From NCBI GenBank assembly GCA_003140115.1, contig PLIQ01000444.1, forward strand, positions 1-10,769: a stretch of 10,769 nucleotides of DNA, read 5' to 3'. This stretch comes from Actinomycetota bacterium. Its GTDB lineage: Bacteria > Actinomycetota > Actinomycetes > Streptosporangiales > Streptosporangiaceae. Shown here piece by piece: positions 5,791 through 10,769 of the stretch; the first letter of the stretch is position 1, and every line of letters begins with the position of its first letter. The notes under the pieces were generated by a model, which saw nothing but the letters and a program-made list of their open reading frames with translations, made no database searches and was not told the DNA's origin. A program made the position numbers and the translations under genes.

Positions 5791-7716
5791 GTGCGGGCGC
5801 TAGCCGTGCTGGCCGTCGTGGGTTTCCACGAGGGCGTGTCGGAACTGTCCGGCGGCTTCCTCGGCGTAGACGTGTTCTTCGTGCTCAGCGGGTTCCTGAT
5901 CACGGACCTGCTGCTCACCCAGTACGACCGGCTGGGCCGGCTGGACCTGAGGGACTTCTGGTCACGGCGGGCCCGGCGCCTGTTCCCGGCGCTGGCCTTG
6001 ATGCTGATCGTGGTCACCGCGGCGGCCACCGTCATCGAGCCAGGCCAGGACGCCTCACTCCGGCTGGCCCTGCTGGCCGCGGTCACCTACACCAGCAACT
6101 GGTACCAGATCCTGCATCACGTGTCGTACTTCGCCGCGATCGGGCTGTTCAAGGCGCCCCCGCCGCTGGACCATCTGTGGTCGCTGGCCATCGAGGAACA
6201 GTTCTACCTGATCTGGCCCGTGATCCTGTGGTTGCTCATTATCAGACTGAACGGCCGGCGTGCCCGCGTCACGGCCACCTTGATCCTGGCCGCGTTGTCG
6301 GCGCTGGCCATGGCGCTCCAATACTCACCGGCCGACCCCTCGCTGGTCTACTACGGCACCGACACGCACGCGTCCGCGCTGCTGATCGGCGCCGCGCTGG
6401 CCCTGGCCCTCCCGCTGGCCATGGTGGCGTCGCTGCCGGCCGCGCAGGTCAGGCGGCTGGACGCGGCGGGCGTGGTCGGGCTCGTGCTGCTGGCCTGGGC
6501 CGCCGGGCACTTCTCCGGCACCGACCGGGCCGTCTACCCGGGCGGCCTCATCATGGCCGCGGTGGGCGCCGCGGGCCTGGTCGCCGCGGCCGCGAGTACC
6601 GGCGTCATCGCCGCGATGACCAGCCTGCCGCCGCTGCGCTGGGTGGGTATCCGCTCCTACGGGATCTACTTGTGGCACTGGCCGGTGATCGCGCTGGCCG
6701 GGGCGATCACCGGTCCCGGACCTACTTCGGCGTGGCTGTGGCTCATCGAGGCCGGGGTGACGATCGCGCTGGCCTGCGGGTCGTGGCGGTTTGTCGAGGC
6801 CCCCATCCTGCGGGACGGTTTCGTGGCCACCTGCGGCCGGTGGCGGCTGCTCATCGACGAGGGCCTGCGGCCGGTGGGCGCGCGCCGGCGGGTCGTGCCG
6901 ATAGTGGTGGCCGCGGCCGCGCTGATCGCCGCCACGATGGCGGGCTATGGCGTCGCCCGGCCGCCGGGGCCGCCGACCGCGTCTGGGCTGCTGCGGCAGG
7001 TGGCCGAGGGCCAGCGGATCAGCGCGGCGTCGCAGGCCTCGGCTCAGGCCACTGCGGCCAGCAGCCCGCCGGCCAGCCTGAGACCGCCCGCCAGCCTGAG
7101 ACCAGCCGCCGCCGGGCGCTCCGCGTCGCCCGAGGCCAAGTTGCCCCCGCCGGCGTCGGCCTGCCAGACCGCGACCGCGCGGCTGCCGAAGGTGTCCGGC
7201 CGGCAGGTCACGGCAATCGGGGACTCGGTCATGGTCGCCTCGGCGGCGGCGCTGAACTCGACCCTGCCCGGCATCTATATCAACGCGGAGGTCGGCCGGG
7301 CCATGGTGAACGGGCTGGCGGTGATCCAGAGCCTGGCCGCCCAGCACGGGCTGCGCCGCTACGTCGTGGTCGGACTAGGTACCAACGGGCCGGTCAGCAC
7401 GGCGCAGATCCGGCAGCTGCGGCACCTGATCGGGCCGAACCGGGACCTCATCTTGGTCAACACCTTCGGGCCGATGCCCTGGGAGGCCTCCGTCAACGCG
7501 GTGCTGGACGCCGCCGCCCGGCACACGGCCCACGTGAGCCTGGCCAACTGGCACGCGGCGATCGCCGGCCATACCAGCCTGCTCTGGTCGGACGGTGTCC
7601 ACCCGCAGCCCTCCGGCGCCAAGGTCTACGCCCGGATCGTCCTGGCCGCCATCGAGGCCCAGCTGCCGCACGCCGCGGCGCCGTTGTGCGACCGGCCGGT
7701 CAACGGCCCCCGGTAG
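5791..7716 (+). CDS. acyltransferase-3 / SGNH-hydrolase fusion (OatA-like)
   Basis: An integral-membrane acyltransferase of the OafA/OatA type fused to an extracytoplasmic SGNH domain. From GTG 5791 (641 residues) it has the conserved His13 (VVGFHEG), GGFLGVDVFFVLSGFLIT, WSRRARRLFPAL and HLWSLAIEEQFYLIWPV. Several further membrane helices end near residue 390 (GIRSYGIYLWHWPVI is among them). An Ala/Ser/Pro linker then leads to the SGNH domain: GDS with Ser479, GTNG with Asn532, and SDGVHP with Asp601 and His604, so the catalytic set is complete. Such proteins move acyl groups, usually acetyl, across the membrane onto peptidoglycan, surface polysaccharide or other envelope targets; the acceptor here is unknown. 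The family motif PGLDGVRALAVL begins upstream of GTG 5791, so the true start is probably earlier, perhaps ACG 5746. The ATPase regulator follows 28 bp downstream. Confidence 0.9.
   Translation: MRALAVLAVVGFHEGVSELSGGFLGVDVFFVLSGFLITDLLLTQYDRLGRLDLRDFWSRRARRLFPALALMLIVVTAAATVIEPGQDASLRLALLAAVTYTSNWYQILHHVSYFAAIGLFKAPPPLDHLWSLAIEEQFYLIWPVILWLLIIRLNGRRARVTATLILAALSALAMALQYSPADPSLVYYGTDTHASALLIGAALALALPLAMVASLPAAQVRRLDAAGVVGLVLLAWAAGHFSGTDRAVYPGGLIMAAVGAAGLVAAAASTGVIAAMTSLPPLRWVGIRSYGIYLWHWPVIALAGAITGPGPTSAWLWLIEAGVTIALACGSWRFVEAPILRDGFVATCGRWRLLIDEGLRPVGARRRVVPIVVAAAALIAATMAGYGVARPPGPPTASGLLRQVAEGQRISAASQASAQATAASSPPASLRPPASLRPAAAGRSASPEAKLPPPASACQTATARLPKVSGRQVTAIGDSVMVASAAALNSTLPGIYINAEVGRAMVNGLAVIQSLAAQHGLRRYVVVGLGTNGPVSTAQIRQLRHLIGPNRDLILVNTFGPMPWEASVNAVLDAAARHTAHVSLANWHAAIAGHTSLLWSDGVHPQPSGAKVYARIVLAAIEAQLPHAAAPLCDRPVNGPR
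7072..7103 (+). repeat. short direct repeat in the acyltransferase linker
   Basis: GCCAGCCTGAGACC occurs at 7072-7085 and 7090-7103, 18 bp apart, giving the in-frame peptide repeat ASLRPP-ASLRPA. It lies in the flexible linker between the membrane and SGNH domains, where slippage would be tolerated. Confidence 0.6.
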
Positions 7717-7744
7717 CACCTGTACCGCGCTGCCGGGCAAGGCT

Positions 7745-10273
7745 ATGGTGGCCGCTGTGGACCGGTCCGCGGCGGGAAACCTGCACGGCTTCCCGGCTGC
7801 GCTGACCAGTTTCGTGGGCCGGGCTCAGGTGGTGGACGACGTCGCCGCTCAGCTGGCCCAGCACCGGCTGGTGACCGTGACCGGGCCGGGCGGCGCCGGC
7901 AAGACCCGGCTGGCCGGCCAGGTAGCCCGGCAGGTGGCCGGGCGGTTCGCCGATGGCGTGTGGCTGGCAGAGCTGGCGGCGGTACGGGATCCGGCGCACG
8001 TGGCCGCCGCGGTCGGGGCGGCGCTGGGCATCCGCGACCTGCCCCCGGTGGCGGCCGCCGACGCGCTGGCCCAGGCGCTGGCCCGGCGCCAGCTGCTGCT
8101 GGTGCTGGACAACTGCGAGCAGGTGATCGGCGCTGCCGCCGAGCTGTGCGGCCGGCTCCTGCTCGGCGCCGATGACGTACGGATGCTGGCCACGAGCCGG
8201 GAGGCGCTGCGGATCGCCGGGGAGGTGCGGTACCGGCTGGGCCCGCTGGCCCTGCCCGATCCCGGCGACCTGGCCGCGGTCGCGGAATGCGAGGCGGTGA
8301 CGCTGTTCGCCGACCGGGCCCGGCAGGTCGAGCCGGGGTTCGAGCTCGACGAGAAGACGGCCGCCGCGGTAGCGCGGCTGGTGGCCCGGCTGGACGGGAT
8401 GCCGCTGGCCATCGAGCTGGCCGCGGCGCGGGTCGACGCACTGGGCGTGACGCAGCTGCTGGACCGGATCGACGACCGGTTCGGGCTGCTGACCGACGGT
8501 GACCGCCTAGCCGAGGAGCGGCAGCGGTCGCTGGCCGCCACCGTTCGGTGGAGCTACCAGCTGCTGGCCGAGGCCGAGCGGCGGGTGTTCCGCGCGGTAT
8601 CGGTGTTCCCGGGACCGTTCACCCTGGAAGGAGCCGAGGCGGTAGCGGGCGGCGAGGCCGGGCGGGCCGTGCTCAGGCTGGTGGACTGCTCGCTGCTGCT
8701 GCCGCCGCGGACCGGGCCGGACGGCCGGGCCCGCTACGTGATGCTGGAGACGCTGCGCGCCTACGGGGCCGTTCTGCTAGGCGAGGCCGGTGAGGACCGC
8801 GAAGTCTTGGCCGCCCTTGCCGCGTACGCCGGCGAGATGGCCGGGCAGGCCCTGGCTGAGGTGTACACGCGTACGCGCGAGCTGGACGGCCTAAGGCACC
8901 TGGACGCCGAGGACGTTACCCTGCGCCACGTGCTGGACTGGGCTCTGGAGCACGATCCGGGCACGGCGGTACGGCTCGCGTTGACCCTCGGGCCCTGGTG
9001 GGGGCTCCGGGGACGGCTGGCCAGCCAGGCACCGCTGCTGGTCACGGTGGCCGAGCTAGCCGACGTCGGCAGCGACGAGTGGTCCACGGCGCACATGTTC
9101 CTCGGCCAGGTGGCCGCGCAGATCGAGGATCCGCCCGCGGCGCTGGACCACTTCACCGCGGCCCGGGACGCCCTTGAGGACGCCTCGCACCCGGAAGATG
9201 CGGCCGGGCCCTGGTTGCTGTCGATGTGCCTGGGCGGCCGGTCGTCGTCGCTGCTCCGGGTCGGCCGGATCGCCGAGGCCATCGAAGATGGCCGCCGGGC
9301 GCTGGACCTGGCCCGCCGGGTCGGCGTCGCGAGCCTGGAGGCGGTAGCCCTGGCCCACCTCAGCGTGGCCATCTGGCATGACGGCGACCGGGATGGCGCG
9401 CTCCGGCTCGCGCGCCAGGCGCTGGCGAGCGCGGAGGAGTTCGCGGGGTCACTACAGCGCGGCCTGAGCCAGATCGTGACCGCAGTCCTGACCGAGGCCG
9501 GCGACCTGGCCGCCGCCGAGCAGGCCTGCGCCGCCGCGCTGACCTCGTGCCGGGACGTGGGCGACCTGACCAACCTGTGCGGCGTGCTGTGGAACCGGAC
9601 GATCCTGGACTTGCGGACCGGCCGCATCGAGGACGCGCCGGCTCACCTGCGCGAGCTGTTCCAGATCGCCACGCAGACCGGGCTGCGGCCGCTGCTGCCG
9701 TCCGGTCTGGATTGCTGCGGCCACCTGTGCGCAGCCACCGGGCGCCCAGCCGAGGCGCTCACGGTGTGGGCGGCGATGTCCGCCCTGGCCAGCCCGTGGC
9801 CCATACACGGGGGCCTGAATCCGGACCACCGTGAGGAGCTGCGGCGGCAGGCCCGGGAGCAGATCGGCCCGGCTCGGGCCCGGGCCGCCGAGGAGCGCGG
9901 CGCAGCCATGAGCCTGGCCACGGCCACCGAGTACGCGGTCTTGCTCGCCGCCGAGCCAGTACGGCCATCCGGGGACGTCGCCTTGCCGCCGGGCAACGGC
10001 GCCTCGCACCTCGGGGACGACGCCTCGGCGGCCGGGTATGACGCCTCACGGCCTGGGCTGATAGCGGACCCGGCGGCGCTGGCGCGGCTCAGCCCCCGGG
10101 AACGCGAGCTGGTCACCCTGGTCGCGCGAGGCCGCACCGACGCGCAGATCGCGACCCAGCTATACATCACCGTGCGCACGGTCAGCTCGCACCTGGACCG
10201 GGTCCGGGACAAGACCGGCTGCCGGCGCCGCGCCGACCTGACCCGGCTGGCCCTGAGCGCCGGCCTGGTCTGA
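7745..10273 (+). CDS. large ATP-binding LuxR-family transcriptional regulator (STAND type)
   Basis: An 842-residue regulator. SFVGR precedes the P-loop GPGGAGKT (47-54). LLLVLDNCEQ carries the Walker B Asp122, TSRE (150-153) is the sensor motif, and GMPLAIELAAARV is the GxP region of NB-ARC/STAND ATPases. A long helical, TPR-like region follows (for example AIEDGRRALDLARRVG, GDLAAAEQACAAAL). After a Gly/Asp/Ser-rich linker, the last 61 residues (782-842) form a LuxR helix-turn-helix with LSPRERELVTLVARG, DAQIATQLYIT and VRTVSSHLDRVRDKTG. It should bind ATP, respond to a ligand or partner through the repeats, and control transcription. The target is unknown; the adjoining acyltransferase is one candidate. 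ATG 7745 is poorly placed against AAGG (7739-7742). GTG 7748, or a leaderless GTG 7757 behind TATGGT, are alternatives that change only the first four residues. Confidence 0.92.
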   Translation: MVAAVDRSAAGNLHGFPAALTSFVGRAQVVDDVAAQLAQHRLVTVTGPGGAGKTRLAGQVARQVAGRFADGVWLAELAAVRDPAHVAAAVGAALGIRDLPPVAAADALAQALARRQLLLVLDNCEQVIGAAAELCGRLLLGADDVRMLATSREALRIAGEVRYRLGPLALPDPGDLAAVAECEAVTLFADRARQVEPGFELDEKTAAAVARLVARLDGMPLAIELAAARVDALGVTQLLDRIDDRFGLLTDGDRLAEERQRSLAATVRWSYQLLAEAERRVFRAVSVFPGPFTLEGAEAVAGGEAGRAVLRLVDCSLLLPPRTGPDGRARYVMLETLRAYGAVLLGEAGEDREVLAALAAYAGEMAGQALAEVYTRTRELDGLRHLDAEDVTLRHVLDWALEHDPGTAVRLALTLGPWWGLRGRLASQAPLLVTVAELADVGSDEWSTAHMFLGQVAAQIEDPPAALDHFTAARDALEDASHPEDAAGPWLLSMCLGGRSSSLLRVGRIAEAIEDGRRALDLARRVGVASLEAVALAHLSVAIWHDGDRDGALRLARQALASAEEFAGSLQRGLSQIVTAVLTEAGDLAAAEQACAAALTSCRDVGDLTNLCGVLWNRTILDLRTGRIEDAPAHLRELFQIATQTGLRPLLPSGLDCCGHLCAATGRPAEALTVWAAMSALASPWPIHGGLNPDHREELRRQAREQIGPARARAAEERGAAMSLATATEYAVLLAAEPVRPSGDVALPPGNGASHLGDDASAAGYDASRPGLIADPAALARLSPRERELVTLVARGRTDAQIATQLYITVRTVSSHLDRVRDKTGCRRRADLTRLALSAGLV

Positions 10274-10344
10274 CCCAGCCGACCTGCTCTGACCCGGCGG
10301 GCGTGGTCTGACCCAGCCGGCCTGATATGACCCCAGCCGGTCTC
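10269..10344. repeat. four 19-bp tandem repeats over the regulator stop codon
   Basis: Units begin at 10269, 10288, 10307 and 10326, each exactly 19 bp from the last. Units 1 and 3 differ at only two positions (consensus TCTGACCCAGCCGGCCTG). Unit 2 is more diverged, and unit 4 starts TATGACCCC with a one-base shift of the CAGCCGG core. The TGA of the first unit is the stop codon of the ATPase regulator. Because 19 is not a multiple of three, the successive TGAs fall in all three plus-strand frames. Confidence 0.75.
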
Positions 10345-10358
10345 CTTGCCACGCGGCC

Positions 10359-10380
10359 GTAGGGGTGGTTCGACCCCTGC
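10359..10380 (+). terminator. hairpin terminator after the ATPase regulator
   Basis: AGGGGT (10361-10366) pairs with ACCCCT (10373-10378) around GGTTCG, and a G-U and a G-C pair extend the stem to 8 bp. There is no T tract, as is common for actinobacterial terminators. It lies 85 bp after the stop codon. Confidence 0.5.
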
Positions 10381-10395
10381 CATAGCCGGGTCGTT

Positions 10396-10420
10396 CGGCC
10401 GTACCTTGGGGTGACGGCCG
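10396..10420 (+). terminator. strong second hairpin, terminator or leader structure
   Basis: CGGCCGT (10396-10402) pairs perfectly with ACGGCCG (10414-10420). Inside, ACC pairs with GGT across a TTGG tetraloop, with one bulged G at 10413, giving ten pairs. Its position upstream of the promoter-like TTGACC (10454) makes a terminator more likely than a leader element of the next gene. Confidence 0.5.
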
Positions 10421-10453
10421 GAGAACTGGCCACAGGTCCAGGCTCCTGGGCCG

Positions 10454-10482
10454 TTGACCCGCAGTAGCACGGGCGGTAAGCA
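10454..10482 (+). promoter_or_regulatory. promoter of the second SDR gene
   Basis: TTGACC (10454-10459) and TAAGCA (10477-10482) are 17 bp apart. Transcription would begin around 10489-10491, at or near ATG 10491, which points to a leaderless mRNA and to that ATG as the start. Confidence 0.45.
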
Positions 10483-10484
10483 TC

Positions 10485-10769
10485 ATGGTCATGGATTCGT
10501 TCACGGGAAAGCTCGCGGTCGTGACGGGCGGCGGGTCGGGCATGGGTCGCGAGCTGACCCGCCAGCTCGCGGCGCAGGGCTGCTCGGTGGCGGCCTGCGA
10601 CCTTAATCCGGACACCATGGCGGAGACCGTGGCCCTGGCACAGGCGGAGGCCCCGCCCGGCGTCCGGGTCACCGGCCACACGTGCGACGTCGCGTACGAG
10701 GCGCAGGTCCTGCACTTCCGCGACGAGCTGCTCGCGGCACACGCCATCGATCACGTCGATCTGGTCTTC
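10485..10769 (+). CDS. short-chain dehydrogenase/reductase, cut by the window end
   Basis: The N-terminal 95 codons of a classical SDR: LAVVTGGGSGMGREL is the first strand and cofactor loop (TGGGSGMG), followed by GCSVAACDLNPD, whose aspartate at the end of the second strand suggests NAD(H) preference. VRVTGHTCDV is the next strand with the conserved Asp, and DHVDLVF leads to where NNAG should come. The frame is open to the last base, so the active-site half lies outside. ATG 10485 has only a loose GGCGG upstream; ATG 10491 (MDSFTGKLAVV) also fits and suits the promoter better. It is not closely similar to the first SDR of the window and its substrate is unknown. Confidence 0.88.
   Translation, partial: MVMDSFTGKLAVVTGGGSGMGRELTRQLAAQGCSVAACDLNPDTMAETVALAQAEAPPGVRVTGHTCDVAYEAQVLHFRDELLAAHAIDHVDLVF

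Noticed and set aside
7595..7744. Upstream extension of the ATPase regulator frame
   Set aside because: The added 50 residues overlap the acyltransferase 3' end and are Ser/Pro/Arg-rich shadow sequence; the family begins near LHGFPAALTSFVGR.
6177..7805. Plus-strand open frame of 542 codons overlapping the acyltransferase
   Set aside because: Its translation is low-complexity Arg/Gly/Ala, while the other frame has all acyltransferase and SGNH motifs.
10269..10344. 19-bp repeats as a CRISPR or attachment site
   Set aside because: Units are contiguous without spacers, and there is no integrase or second copy flanking an element.

Overview
The window is high-GC, densely coded DNA with GC-rich third codon positions and short intergenic gaps. 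Its gene families (HxlR, SDR, WD40 propeller, SGNH-fused acyltransferase, large ATPase-LuxR regulator) are typical of a filamentous actinomycete; I cannot name the genus. There is no integrase, transposase, CRISPR array or phage gene. The left edge holds a tRNA-Arg(ACG) gene on the minus strand.

Left block (1-2838). After the tRNA comes a MarR-type regulator whose frame breaks once in its DNA-binding domain, so it is a pseudogene or carries a sequence error. An HxlR-type regulator (minus strand) follows. Its frame runs past the expected end beside a seven-G tract and never meets a stop in the window. It is divergent from a classical SDR oxidoreductase. The 79-bp gap between them holds a good promoter, a palindrome over the -10 box and a direct repeat spaced 20 bp. 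Convergent to the SDR is an NmrA-like NAD(P)H-binding protein, 27 bp downstream of a free-standing seven-bladed WD40 protein. Together this looks like a small redox or electrophile-response neighbourhood, with the HxlR protein (N-terminal Cys9) as the likely sensor; that role is inferred.

Middle block (3844-7716). An AT-richer, palindrome-containing gap separates the WD40 gene from a single-pass membrane protein of unknown function with a CDPAMC motif. Next come a minus-strand VOC/glyoxalase-fold protein and a plus-strand acyltransferase-3/SGNH fusion (OatA-like layout), which probably O-acylates an envelope polymer. The conserved start of that acyltransferase lies upstream of its only canonical start codon.

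Right block (7717-10769). A large STAND-type ATPase regulator with a C-terminal LuxR helix-turn-helix follows the acyltransferase by 28 bp. Its stop codon lies in the first of four 19-bp tandem repeats. Two hairpins and a consensus-like promoter follow, then the first 93 to 95 codons of a second SDR cut off by the window end. No gene-free stretch exceeds 300 bp.
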